Assembly: GCA_035633215.1 (NCBI GenBank)
Contig: DASQFI010000025.1
Coordinates: 51,848 to 115,847, forward strand
Direction of reading: 5' to 3'
DNA length: 64,000 bases
Origin: DASQFI01 sp035633215
GTDB lineage: Bacteria; Acidobacteriota; Vicinamibacteria; Vicinamibacterales; SCN-69-37
The position numbers and the translations under genes are program-made. Every line of letters starts with the position of its first letter. Positions within the stretch are counted from its first letter, which is position 1. The notes beneath the pieces were generated by a model that saw only the letters and a list, made by a program, of their open reading frames with translations, made no database searches and was not told the DNA's origin. Positions 1 to 8,255 of this stretch are shown here, in pieces.

Positions 1-2388
1 CAGCACGAGCAGCGAGGTGGCCAGACACGCGATGATCGTGACGACGGTGACCATACCGAGGGCTTGTAATGGCGCGTAGCTGGAAAAGATCAGCGAACCA
101 AAGCCGATCATTGTGGTGGTTCCCGCCAGCAGAATCGACGGGGCTGTTCGCGTCAGGGCAATCGCCATTCCTCTGACGGGCTCCTGGGCGCGCCTGTGAA
201 GCACATGAACGCCATAGTCGACGCCGATGCCGATGCACATCAGGACGCCAAACACGCTGAAGAGATCAAGCTCGACGCCCGCGAGTGCGAGGACCCCGGC
301 GCTCCACAAGCTGCCGAGCGTGACCGGAACCAGCGACAATGCCGTGAGGCGAAGATTACGAAAGCCCAGCAAGAGCAGCACGATCACCCCCGCGACGCCG
401 ATGATTCCACCCCGGAGAAATGCGGGCAGAAAGCCTTTCTCGAGCTCCGCGTTCACGATCGTCAACCCGGTGAGTCGAAGTGGAAAGCCGACACGGTCCA
501 CCGCCGCCGCAATTGCCGGCAGCGCCGCGGGCGAGCGAGGGTACAAATACGTCACCGTGAGATAGCGCCCGTCCTGCCGCACGATGTGATGCGACAAGAG
601 GCCGTCGAGACCATTGGCGCGATAGCCCTCCAAGGTCAGCCGCTGATTGGGATCGAGCAGTTTCGGCAGACGGTCGACAAACGGTTGAAAGCTCTGCGGG
701 CGGAATCCGGCGCGCACCGCGGCATCCTCCAGGCGTCGCGAGAACTGGACGGGATCGATCCCCGACCGCGCCAGCCGGTCCGCCGTCCGCGCCTGGCTGG
801 CCTCGGGCGGCAGGAGCACGGCCGGCGAGCTGATACCCACATCGGCGGTTGATCCGAGCGCAGCGGCGAGCCGTGCGTGCGCGTCGAGCAACGGGTCCAG
901 CGCTTCGCCCTGCGCGATGACGAAAACAATGTCGTCCGGAAGCTGGAAACGTTTGGCGATTTCTCCCTCGAGATCTCCGTCTGGCGCACGCGAGTCGAGT
1001 TTCTGGACCGTGGGCGTCACCTTCAGATCGAACGACGCGACGCCGAGCACCACGGTGAGCACGGCCGCCGCGATCAGAATGATTCGTCTCCGGCGGTTGA
1101 CGAAGCGCGGCAGCCACGGGGTCTCGATGGCGCGCAGTTCTCCCGGCCGAAGACGCTGCGGCACCAGCGCGGGAAACAGCAGCAGCGCAAACACGCCGCA
1201 GGCGAGCACTCCCCATCCGGCGATCCGGCCCAGGTCCTGCAGAGCGGGCAGATCGATTGGCAGCAACCCAAAAAACGTCGCCGCGGTCGTAGTGAAGGCA
1301 ATCGTCACGCTGACCGCGGCCGCTCCCAGCCTCGCAACGGCGTCCGCCGCCGAGAGGCCCGCGCGGCGGCCCTCGAGATAGCCCAGATAGAGCAGCAAGG
1401 TGTTGTCGACGCCCAGGCCGAACAGGATCGCAGCACTCGACGCCGACGCCGCGGACAGTGGAACAAACGCGCCATAGGTCGCGATCGTAACCAGGGATGC
1501 CAGACCAATTGGCAACGAGATGACCAGCAGGGGGCGAACGCTCCGGAAGACCACGGCGACCAGCGCCAGAATGCCCATAAATGATGAGACGCTGTTGACG
1601 ACGCTCTCTTTCTTGATGAGGGCCTCGCTCGCCGCCGCGACACGGTACCCACCGGCCTGACGTACGACCAGCGGAGGCCCAAGATCGCCGCTGATCTCAG
1701 CCACGCGCGTGTTGAGCCGGCGCGCGAACGCCGTGTCGAAGGGCGGTTGCGTCGGTTTGGCGATGACGAGCCGGCTGCCTCCATCGGCCGAAATGTATCC
1801 GCGCTGCCCTGCCGCGATCCCGATCGGAAGCCCGGTGGCGGTCAGATGCGCGCGCAGGTCTAACAACAGCCCAAGCGGATCGAGCTGCACCATGGCTTTG
1901 ATGTCGGACGAGGGCACGGTCAATCGATCTCGTGCGGCTTCGAGCGCGCGACCGAGTTCCGGCCCCGCGAAACGCGATAGTGCGGCATCGATTCTGTCGG
2001 GACCGTACAAGAGAAGTTGCCGATCGAGCAGATAGGACCAGTCCTGCCCGGGTTGCTCCAGTCCTGAATCGACGGACGCGATCTCTGGAAGCGCGCTCAA
2101 ACGCTCGACGAAACGCTCGATCTCCGGCTCGAACTCGGTGATTGAACGATCGGCCGGCGCCTCGAACACGACGTAGAGGCGATCGAGGCTGCCGAATGCC
2201 TCGAGGTACTCGTGGAAGGCCCGCACGGCCTTCCCCCGTTGCGGAAAGAGATGCAGGACGTTTGCGTCGAACGCGACGCCTCTGAGCAGCCACGTACTGG
2301 CGACTCCCACGGCCGCGGCAACGAGCAGGAGCAGAACGCGATAGCGGAACGCGAAGCGAAGCAGGCCGCGGAAGAACCGTTCCGGCAT
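1..2388 (-). CDS. MMPL/RND-family exporter (3' end cut by window)
   Basis: Reading the reverse strand from ATG at 2388 gives one uninterrupted frame of 796 codons that runs off the left edge. It starts MPERFFRGLLRFAFRYRVLL, an N-terminal membrane helix, followed by a large periplasmic loop, a first membrane block containing the FGLGVDNTLLLYLGY motif, a second loop and a second block with GIGVDYGVHVLHRRA. This two-fold layout is typical of the predicted exporters (MMPL, COG4258-like) found with aryl polyene and other lipid-pigment clusters, where they are thought to move the product or its lipid carrier to the outer membrane. Only the last few dozen residues should be missing. An in-frame TTG at 2400 is an alternative start. 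It diverges from the radical SAM gene at 2461 across 72 bp. Confidence 0.88.
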   Translation of the reverse strand, partial: MPERFFRGLLRFAFRYRVLLLLVAAAVGVASTWLLRGVAFDANVLHLFPQRGKAVRAFHEYLEAFGSLDRLYVVFEAPADRSITEFEPEIERFVERLSALPEIASVDSGLEQPGQDWSYLLDRQLLLYGPDRIDAALSRFAGPELGRALEAARDRLTVPSSDIKAMVQLDPLGLLLDLRAHLTATGLPIGIAAGQRGYISADGGSRLVIAKPTQPPFDTAFARRLNTRVAEISGDLGPPLVVRQAGGYRVAAASEALIKKESVVNSVSSFMGILALVAVVFRSVRPLLVISLPIGLASLVTIATYGAFVPLSAASASSAAILFGLGVDNTLLLYLGYLEGRRAGLSAADAVARLGAAAVSVTIAFTTTAATFFGLLPIDLPALQDLGRIAGWGVLACGVFALLLFPALVPQRLRPGELRAIETPWLPRFVNRRRRIILIAAAVLTVVLGVASFDLKVTPTVQKLDSRAPDGDLEGEIAKRFQLPDDIVFVIAQGEALDPLLDAHARLAAALGSTADVGISSPAVLLPPEASQARTADRLARSGIDPVQFSRRLEDAAVRAGFRPQSFQPFVDRLPKLLDPNQRLTLEGYRANGLDGLLSHHIVRQDGRYLTVTYLYPRSPAALPAIAAAVDRVGFPLRLTGLTIVNAELEKGFLPAFLRGGIIGVAGVIVLLLLGFRNLRLTALSLVPVTLGSLWSAGVLALAGVELDLFSVFGVLMCIGIGVDYGVHVLHRRAQEPVRGMAIALTRTAPSILLAGTTTMIGFGSLIFSSYAPLQALGMVTVVTIIACLATSLLVL

Positions 2389-2460
2389 GAAGTGGAGCAA
2401 CCGTCGTCGACTCAGCCCGTCGAGAACGACCGGCAGTATAGACTATGGAGCGCTCGCGCC

Positions 2461-3996
2461 ATGGTCGTCCTCCTGCTCAGGCCGGCACCGTCGAACGAGC
2501 GATTTGGCCTCGGTCCATTCTTCAGGATCGAGCCGCTCGGCCTCGAATACATCGGCGCCGCCCTCGAGTCGCGGGGCCATCGCGTCACGGTCCGCGACCT
2601 GCGGTTCTCCAGGCCCATCGAGCATTTGCTGCGCACGACGAACCCCGCGGTTGTTGGCGTGGCATGCATGCACGCGCTCGAAATCGACGACACGCTGGCC
2701 CTCATCCGGCGCATTCGGTCGGCCGCGCCCACGGCGATGGTGGTGGTGGGCGGCCACTCAGCGGCGGCGTTTCCCGATCCGTTCTTCACCGGCGGCGCGA
2801 CGGCGATCTGCCTCGATGACGGCGAACGTGCGTTGCCGGCGCTCGTCGATGCGCTCGAGCAGGCAGCACCTCTCGAATCCGTCCCTGGCTGGATGTTTCC
2901 AACGGAGAGCGGCCCGATTCGCACGACGGATCCGGAGACCGAGTTCAGGTTGGACGACGTGCCGCTGCCCGCCCGGCATCTGGTTGACGGCTGGCGTCAC
3001 CGCTACGCGTGTTTTCATCACAGGCCGGCCTACCTGATCGAAACCGCCCGGGGCTGCCCGTTCAGGTGCAATTTCTGCTCGGTCTGGCAGTTGTTCGGCC
3101 GGACGTTTCGCGAGCGGTCGATCGACTCCGTCGGTCGCGATTTTGCGGCGACCGGACCCGAGATCTTCGTCGCCGACGACCTGTTCTGGCACCATGCCTC
3201 GCGCAGCCTCGAGCTGGCGGGAGAGCTTCGTCGCCGCGGCATCCGCAAGAACTGGATCCTCGTCCAGAGCCGCGTCGATTTGGTGGCCAGCCATCCGGAT
3301 CTTCTCGAAGCCTGGCGGCCGATCGCCCACGAATTCGACATCTTCTTCGGGCTCGAAGCGGCAACCGACCGAGGGCTGGCCCGCCTCGTCAAGGACACGA
3401 CCGTGAACAGGACCGCCGAAGCGGTCGACGTCGCGCGCACCCTCGGCTACGGCGTGACGGGCAACTTCGTGATCGACCCGGATTGGGCGGAGTCGGACTT
3501 CGAAGCCTTATGGGGATTCGTCCGGCAGCACGGACTGGGACGCGCCGGCTACACGATCCTGACGCCGCTGCCAGGAACGGCGTACTTCGAAGAGTCGCGG
3601 CAGCGGATCCGCGCGGTCGAATGGTCCCAGTTCGACATGCACCACCTGCTCTGGGAGCCGCGGCTGGGCGTCGATCGCTTCTTCGAGCTGTACTGCGAAA
3701 CGTGGCAGCGCTCGGTGCTCAATCTCAAGGGCGAAAAGAAATGGTGGCAGTGGGCGGCGCACGCTCGCCCACGCCACTGGCTGCACCTGGCGCAGGTGCT
3801 TCGGCGTACCAACCGAATGTTCAGGCCGGCGCACTACATCAGCGAGCATCGTCTGGGAGCCACGAGCGGTCCGCTGCCGGGCCTGCCTCGGCAGTCGCCG
3901 GCACTCTCCCGGCCGATCCGGACGTCGGGGATCCGGCCGTCTACGGCGGAAGCTGCGCTCGGTCGAACGTCGGCACCAGTCCCACCCGCTGGTTGA
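2461..3996 (+). CDS. B12-binding-domain radical SAM protein, HpnR-like
   Basis: 511 residues from ATG 2461. The first ~150 residues look like a cobalamin-binding Rossmann domain, and the radical SAM domain follows with C199-x3-C203-x2-C206 (in ETARGCPFRCNFCSVW) for the 4Fe-4S cluster. Phrases such as WQLFGR, DIFFGLEA, GNFVIDPDW, ILTPLPGT and DMHHLLWEP resemble, from memory, the hopanoid C-3 methylase HpnR, so C-methylation of a lipid or polyketide is the likely activity. No hopanoid gene is in the window, and the setting is a type II polyketide locus, so the substrate is open. An in-frame extension upstream to 2212 would overlap the opposing exporter gene and is unlikely. The 3' end overlaps the convergent flavoprotein gene by 56 bp. 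Confidence 0.82.
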   Translation: MVVLLLRPAPSNERFGLGPFFRIEPLGLEYIGAALESRGHRVTVRDLRFSRPIEHLLRTTNPAVVGVACMHALEIDDTLALIRRIRSAAPTAMVVVGGHSAAAFPDPFFTGGATAICLDDGERALPALVDALEQAAPLESVPGWMFPTESGPIRTTDPETEFRLDDVPLPARHLVDGWRHRYACFHHRPAYLIETARGCPFRCNFCSVWQLFGRTFRERSIDSVGRDFAATGPEIFVADDLFWHHASRSLELAGELRRRGIRKNWILVQSRVDLVASHPDLLEAWRPIAHEFDIFFGLEAATDRGLARLVKDTTVNRTAEAVDVARTLGYGVTGNFVIDPDWAESDFEALWGFVRQHGLGRAGYTILTPLPGTAYFEESRQRIRAVEWSQFDMHHLLWEPRLGVDRFFELYCETWQRSVLNLKGEKKWWQWAAHARPRHWLHLAQVLRRTNRMFRPAHYISEHRLGATSGPLPGLPRQSPALSRPIRTSGIRPSTAEAALGRTSAPVPPAG

Positions 3997-5242
3997 GCCG
4001 GACAAGAAAAAGGAAGATCTGCAATCTCCAGGTCAGGCTCCAGCTCCGCGGCGCGCCGGCCAGCACCGAGGTCACGGCCTGCAGCAGCTGGAACTTCCGC
4101 GACGGCGACAGCAGGAGCTCCAGGAAACCCGGCTCGTACCATCCATAGATGAACCGGCGGTACAGGTGCTGGTTGTAAATCATCGTACGCACGTACTGCG
4201 CAAACGCTCCTGACCGGTCCGGACGCTCGAGGCGCGCATGGATCGCTTCGGCGGCGGAGATCCCGGACGTGATCGCCAGGTGCACACCTGATGAGAAGAT
4301 CGGATCGAGGAAGAAACCGGCGTCTCCGAGGAGAAGCCATCGATCGCCGCAGAGCGCCGTCGTGCCGTACGAGAAATCGCTGGTCGCGTGCACCGGCGAG
4401 ACGCGCTCGGCACCGACCAGCCGCGGCGCGAGAGCGGGCACGCGGCGCAGGACGTCCCCGAAATATTCGTCTGGCGTCATCTTCGCCCGCTTGAAAACGT
4501 CGCCGTCCACCACCACGCCAATGCTGGTGATGCCCTCGGCCAGCGGAATCCACCAGATCCAGCCCCCGCGAATCACGACGGAGATGGTGTTGCCGGCGTC
4601 GCGTCCCGTGTCTCGAAGCGCGCCTTTGAAATGGGCGAAGATCGCGACTTTGCGCAGTGACGAATCCGGCAGCTTGAGGTTCAGCTTCGTGGCGAGGAAC
4701 GCGTCCCGGCCCGTCGCGTCGGCGAGATACCGCGCTTCCAGGTCGTACGGCCGGCCGTCGGCCCCGGAGACCTTCAGCTTGACGCGATCCTGGCCGAACT
4801 CGACGTCGCGAACGGTGTGGTTCTCCCGCACGTCGGTTCCGCCCGACCGGCTGTGCTCGAGGAGCAGGTGATCGAATTTGCTGCGCAGCACCTGGTAGGC
4901 GCCAGGGAACTCCGGCGTGAACGCGTCGCTGAAGTAAAACGTGTGGCCGATCTTGTCGTCGGCTGTGACGAATCGCGCGCCCCATTTCGGGACGAAGTCG
5001 CCGGCCTCGAGGATGGGAAGAAATCCCGTCCGGCGCATCAACCCCAGCGTGAACGGCAGCAGGGACTCGCCAATGTGGAACCGGGGATGCGGCGTTTTTT
5101 CGAGCAGCACCACCGAGTGGCCGAGCTGACGCAGCATCGTCGAGACCGTCGATCCCGCGGGTCCGCCGCCGATGACCGCGACATCCCACAGCGGGCGGTC
5201 CGATTCACGGGCCGGATTGGGCTCGAGGGTGGCCGACATCAT
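3941..5242 (-). CDS. FAD-dependent oxidoreductase of the tryptophan-halogenase superfamily
   Basis: 433 residues. The N-terminal FAD site is GGGPAG at 25-30, followed by GESLLP at 58-63. A WxWxIP motif (WIWWIP, 228-233), the signature of flavin-dependent halogenases, is present, and K86 in VPKWGARF sits where the family's catalytic lysine is expected. A second FAD motif, LLGDAGFFLDP, follows near 307-317. Members of this superfamily occur in xanthomonadin, flexirubin and aryl-polyene clusters, where they halogenate or hydroxylate a carrier-bound or aromatic substrate; which reaction applies here cannot be read from sequence. Its start overlaps the LolA-like gene's stop by 4 bp, so the two are co-translated. 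Confidence 0.85.
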   Translation of the reverse strand: MMSATLEPNPARESDRPLWDVAVIGGGPAGSTVSTMLRQLGHSVVLLEKTPHPRFHIGESLLPFTLGLMRRTGFLPILEAGDFVPKWGARFVTADDKIGHTFYFSDAFTPEFPGAYQVLRSKFDHLLLEHSRSGGTDVRENHTVRDVEFGQDRVKLKVSGADGRPYDLEARYLADATGRDAFLATKLNLKLPDSSLRKVAIFAHFKGALRDTGRDAGNTISVVIRGGWIWWIPLAEGITSIGVVVDGDVFKRAKMTPDEYFGDVLRRVPALAPRLVGAERVSPVHATSDFSYGTTALCGDRWLLLGDAGFFLDPIFSSGVHLAITSGISAAEAIHARLERPDRSGAFAQYVRTMIYNQHLYRRFIYGWYEPGFLELLLSPSRKFQLLQAVTSVLAGAPRSWSLTWRLQIFLFLVRLNQRVGLVPTFDRAQLPP

Positions 5243-5901
5243 CGAAGTCGCGTCACGCCTCGCCCGGATCGCTTCGGCCGCGCAAACGTCGAGTCGTCCA
5301 CGGGGACATTGGTCTTGAGGTCCGAGAGCTCGATGGTCTTGCTGTCGCCGCCGGGAAAGTCCATTTGCAGCCTGGTCATCAACAACCGCTCACGGTCGAT
5401 CCACAGACGGAGGCGCACCAGCCCTTCCTTGATCTGCTTGCGCTTCGGCGCCATCTCCAGCAGATGCGCCGGCGGACCGGCGTGTGTCGTGAGCGTCATC
5501 TCGAAGTTGTCGCGCAGCTCCTGGTAGGACGCGTCCGCGAAGTACTTCTGCACTCGCCGCTGCATGGCCGCGATCCCGATCTGCTCGATGGGGCGGTTCG
5601 GCTGCGCGACGACGAGCGCCTGCTCGTCGATCCAGATGGTTCGCGCGTCAGGAGGAGCGTAACGCATCACCACGCGAATTGGATTGACCGCCGCGACCAG
5701 CGTCCCGGTTGTCACGATGGGCCGCACGAGCAACGACGATCGAGTCGTCTCGGTGAACGAGGCGCTCATCGTCCGGATCGACGCCTGAATCGCCCGCCCG
5801 CGCGCAAAAAGCTCTTCGAGCGGATCGACGGGCTGGCGCGGTGCGGTCCCGGCCACCACGACCGCCGTCAGGATTACGCTCGTCGCGATCTTGATGCCCA
5901 T
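5239..5901 (-). CDS. LolA-like outer-membrane lipoprotein carrier
   Basis: 220 residues from ATG 5901, with an N-terminal signal peptide (MGIKIATSVILTAVVVAG). The rest has the LolA/LolB-type half-barrel pattern of alternating strands: an early SFTETT segment, LVAAVNPIRVVMRYAPPDA, then KTIELSDLKTNVPVDDSTF at the C-terminus. LolA-like proteins in aryl-polyene clusters are thought to shuttle a hydrophobic product or lipoprotein across the periplasm with the MMPL exporter. It is the first gene of the leftward unit and overlaps the flavoprotein start (ATGA). The reading frame extends upstream as far as 6774, but only ATG 5901 gives a signal peptide and avoids overlapping the ketosynthase-like gene. 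Confidence 0.75.
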   Translation of the reverse strand: MGIKIATSVILTAVVVAGTAPRQPVDPLEELFARGRAIQASIRTMSASFTETTRSSLLVRPIVTTGTLVAAVNPIRVVMRYAPPDARTIWIDEQALVVAQPNRPIEQIGIAAMQRRVQKYFADASYQELRDNFEMTLTTHAGPPAHLLEMAPKRKQIKEGLVRLRLWIDRERLLMTRLQMDFPGGDSKTIELSDLKTNVPVDDSTFARPKRSGRGVTRLR

Positions 5902-5961
5902 CGACGACGCCGCGGGCAAGCCTATGGGATCCGACCAGCTATAATCAACCGGCCAGACTGC
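5902..5961. promoter_or_regulatory. Divergent promoter region of the polyketide locus
   Basis: Only 60 bp separate the start of the LolA-like gene (5901, leftward) and the ketosynthase-like gene (5962, rightward). A perfect TATAAT lies at 5940-5945 on the plus strand, which would give a transcript with a very short leader. No good -35 hexamer stands 16-18 bp upstream (CAAGCC at 5917-5922), so an activator or an alternative sigma factor may be needed. No leftward promoter is clear. Confidence 0.4.
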
Positions 5962-7179
5962 ATGACCGACCCGGTTGCGATCACGGGAGGAAGCTGTATC
6001 TCGGGCCTGGGTCTTGGACGAACCGCATTTGATTCGGCGTTGCGCGCCGGCCGCTCTGCGATTTCCGCCGCCACGTTCGACACCAGCGCGCTGCAATCCC
6101 ATCTGGCCGGTCAGATTGTCGATTTCGATCCGGCGGCGTTCATCGCGCCCGGCAAATTGCGCCGCATCGATCGAATCGGACGTCTGGCGGTCGCCTGCTG
6201 CCGGCTGGCTCTCGACGACGCCGGCCTGAGAGGTGCCGTCGGCGACGGTGAGGTCGCCGTCGTCATCGGCACGCAGACCGCGGGAATCCACAGCCTGGTC
6301 GAGTACCTCGATCGGCTCATCGCGCAGGGGCCGCCGGGAGCGTCCGCGCTCGATTTCAGCAACACGGTCGGCAACGCGGCCGCGAGCCTGTGCGGCATCG
6401 AGCTCGGCCTTCGCGGCGCCAATGTCACGGTGAACAACAAGGAGGCCTCGGCCCTCGGCGCCGTCGCCTATGCGATGAGCCTGATCGGTTCCGGACCGGC
6501 CCGTGCCGTCGTGACGGGCGGCGTCGACGACATCGAGGCCACGTTTTTTGCCACGCACGAACGCTTCGGCGTACTCGCAAGCGACGAAGGGCATGGCGAG
6601 GCGTCGCGGCCGTTCGACCGGCGACGAAACGGGTTCGTGATGGGGAGCGGGGCGTTTCTGATCGTGCTCGAGTCGGCCGCGTCCGTCGAGGCCCGCGGCG
6701 TGACTCCGCGGGGCCACCTGCTGGGCATCGGCGCGACGGCGGCCACCTGCCGCCTGAACGACTGGCCGCGCCAACCGGCCCAGCTCGTCCGCTGCATGCG
6801 CGATGCGCTCGATCGCGCCAACCTCGAACCTCGTGACGTCGCCGTGGTTTTCGCCTCCGCCAACTCCACGCAGGCGCTCGATCGCGTCGAGGCGGCTGCC
6901 CTGGCTGAAGTATTTGGAGCCGGGGCGGTTCCCGTCACCTCGCTCAAGGGCGCCCTCGGCGAATGCGGGGCGACAGGCGCCGCCGGCATTCTCGCGGCGC
7001 TGACCTGTCTCGATGAGGGGGTCATCCCGCCTACTGCCGGGTTCGCCGAGTCCGACCCGGAGTGTCCGGTCGACGTCTCGGCCTCGCCGCGGCCGTTGCC
7101 GCCGCGGGCCGGCCGCGTCGCGCTCGTCAACAGCTTCGCAAGCGGCGGCACCAGCTATGCCGCAGTCGTCCGGGCATGA
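5962..7179 (+). CDS. Ketosynthase-like subunit lacking the catalytic triad (chain-length-factor-like, KS-beta)
   Basis: 405 residues from ATG 5962 with the full thiolase fold of a beta-ketoacyl-ACP synthase. The catalytic residues are replaced: the nucleophile position reads NKEASALG, giving E161 instead of Cys; the first His position is S299 (FASANST); the second is E334 (GALGECGATGAAG). The lysine K329 is kept. This is the pattern of a KS-beta/chain-length factor, which forms a heterodimer with an active KS and sets product length, as in aromatic type II polyketide and aryl-polyene systems. The active partner is probably the ketosynthase at 12992-14209, of identical length. The stop overlaps the ketoreductase start by 4 bp. 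Confidence 0.85.
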   Translation: MTDPVAITGGSCISGLGLGRTAFDSALRAGRSAISAATFDTSALQSHLAGQIVDFDPAAFIAPGKLRRIDRIGRLAVACCRLALDDAGLRGAVGDGEVAVVIGTQTAGIHSLVEYLDRLIAQGPPGASALDFSNTVGNAAASLCGIELGLRGANVTVNNKEASALGAVAYAMSLIGSGPARAVVTGGVDDIEATFFATHERFGVLASDEGHGEASRPFDRRRNGFVMGSGAFLIVLESAASVEARGVTPRGHLLGIGATAATCRLNDWPRQPAQLVRCMRDALDRANLEPRDVAVVFASANSTQALDRVEAAALAEVFGAGAVPVTSLKGALGECGATGAAGILAALTCLDEGVIPPTAGFAESDPECPVDVSASPRPLPPRAGRVALVNSFASGGTSYAAVVRA

Positions 7180-7931
7180 CAGCCGTCGCGAGCCGCCTGG
7201 AAGGACGCGTCGCGGTGGTCACCGGAGGATCGCGCGGTATCGGTCGCGCGATCGCCCTGGCCCTTGGCCGACACGGCGCCGCCGTGGCGCTGTCGTTCAA
7301 GAGTCACGAGCAGGATGCGAGACAGGTTGTCGACGAGCTCACCGGCGCCGGCGCGCGCGCCGTGGCGCTGCGATGTGACGTCGCGAACGAACCGGACGTC
7401 GGCGCGTTCTTCGATCGGATCGTGGCGACGCTCGGCGGCGTCGACATCCTCGTCAACAACGCCGGCGCTGTCCAGAGCGCGGCATTCCTCTTCATGACGT
7501 CAGAGAACTGGCGCGAGGTCCTCGGCGTGAATCTCGATGGGACCTTCTTTTGCACAAAGGCCGCCGTTCGCGGCATGATGGTCCGTCGCTGGGGTCGCAT
7601 CGTGAACGTCGTGTCCGCCAGCGGTACCGTCGGACTTCCGGGACAGGCGAACTACGCCGCGTCGAAGGCGGGCGTCGTGGGACTCACTCGAACCCTGGCC
7701 CGCGAGCTCGCGCCGCACGGGGTGCTGGTCAACGCCGTGTCGCCCGGCCTCATCGAGACCGATATGACGGCCGCCATGCCGGAGCGCACGCGTGACGCGC
7801 TGCTGCAGCGGATCGCGCTCGCCCGCGCCGGTCGCGTCGACGAAGTTGCCCCGCTCGTGACGTTCCTGGTCTCCGAGGAGGCCAGTTACATCACCGGACA
7901 GGTCATTGCCGTGGACGGAGGACTCTTTTGA
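7176..7931 (+). CDS. 3-oxoacyl-ACP reductase, FabG-type SDR
   Basis: 251 residues. The nucleotide-binding motif GGSRGIG is at 17-23, NNAG at 94-97, and the catalytic set is N119, S147, Y160 and K164 (NYAASK). It ends VIAVDGGLF, a usual FabG-type C-terminus. It should reduce the beta-keto group on the ACP-bound chain with NAD(P)H in the cytoplasm. ATG 7176 overlaps the preceding stop (ATGA), which fixes the start. In this operon it is the ketoreductase of the type II polyketide system rather than the housekeeping FabG. Confidence 0.92.
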   Translation: MTAVASRLEGRVAVVTGGSRGIGRAIALALGRHGAAVALSFKSHEQDARQVVDELTGAGARAVALRCDVANEPDVGAFFDRIVATLGGVDILVNNAGAVQSAAFLFMTSENWREVLGVNLDGTFFCTKAAVRGMMVRRWGRIVNVVSASGTVGLPGQANYAASKAGVVGLTRTLARELAPHGVLVNAVSPGLIETDMTAAMPERTRDALLQRIALARAGRVDEVAPLVTFLVSEEASYITGQVIAVDGGLF

Positions 7932-7959
7932 AGATTCGGGGCGGCGAAGAAAGCCGGCA

Positions 7960-8238
7960 ATGGACAGCACTCTGAAGCTTCGCGTCAAAGAGACGATCGT
8001 CCGCAGCCTCCGACTGACCGTCGCGCCGTCCGAGATTGCCGACGACCTCCCGTTGTTCGGCGAAGGCCTGGGTCTCGATTCCATCGACGCGCTCGAGCTC
8101 GTCCTCGAGATCGAGCGAACGTTTGGCGTCGCGATTCACGACGAACATCTCGGGCGGCGGGTCCTGCGGTCGGTCGACTCGATTGCAGAGTTCATCGAGG
8201 CTGCCCAACAATCCGGTTCCGCGTCGCGCGAGAGCTGA
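7960..8238 (+). CDS. Acyl carrier protein
   Basis: 92 residues from ATG 7960. The phosphopantetheine attachment site is S41 within GLGLDSIDALEL, and the acidic helix-II face expected of ACPs follows (LVLEIERTFG). It would carry the growing chain between the KS pair and the reductase. An in-frame ATG at 7906 would overlap the ketoreductase gene, so the shorter start was chosen. The gene lies 28 bp after the ketoreductase and 17 bp before the deacetylase. Confidence 0.93.
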   Translation: MDSTLKLRVKETIVRSLRLTVAPSEIADDLPLFGEGLGLDSIDALELVLEIERTFGVAIHDEHLGRRVLRSVDSIAEFIEAAQQSGSASRES

Positions 8239-8255
8239 GACGCTGCAGGAACGGG

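Noticed and set aside
196..852. Open frame on the plus strand
   Set aside because: Arg/His/Gln-rich antisense shadow of the MMPL exporter, whose reverse-strand frame is open throughout and has clear membrane motifs.
2212..2460. N-terminal extension of the radical SAM protein
   Set aside because: It overlaps the opposing exporter start and lacks homology; family-like sequence begins at ATG 2461.
3834..5189. Second reverse-strand frame inside the flavoprotein
   Set aside because: Arg-rich out-of-frame shadow; the other frame carries GGGPAG, GES and WIWWIP.
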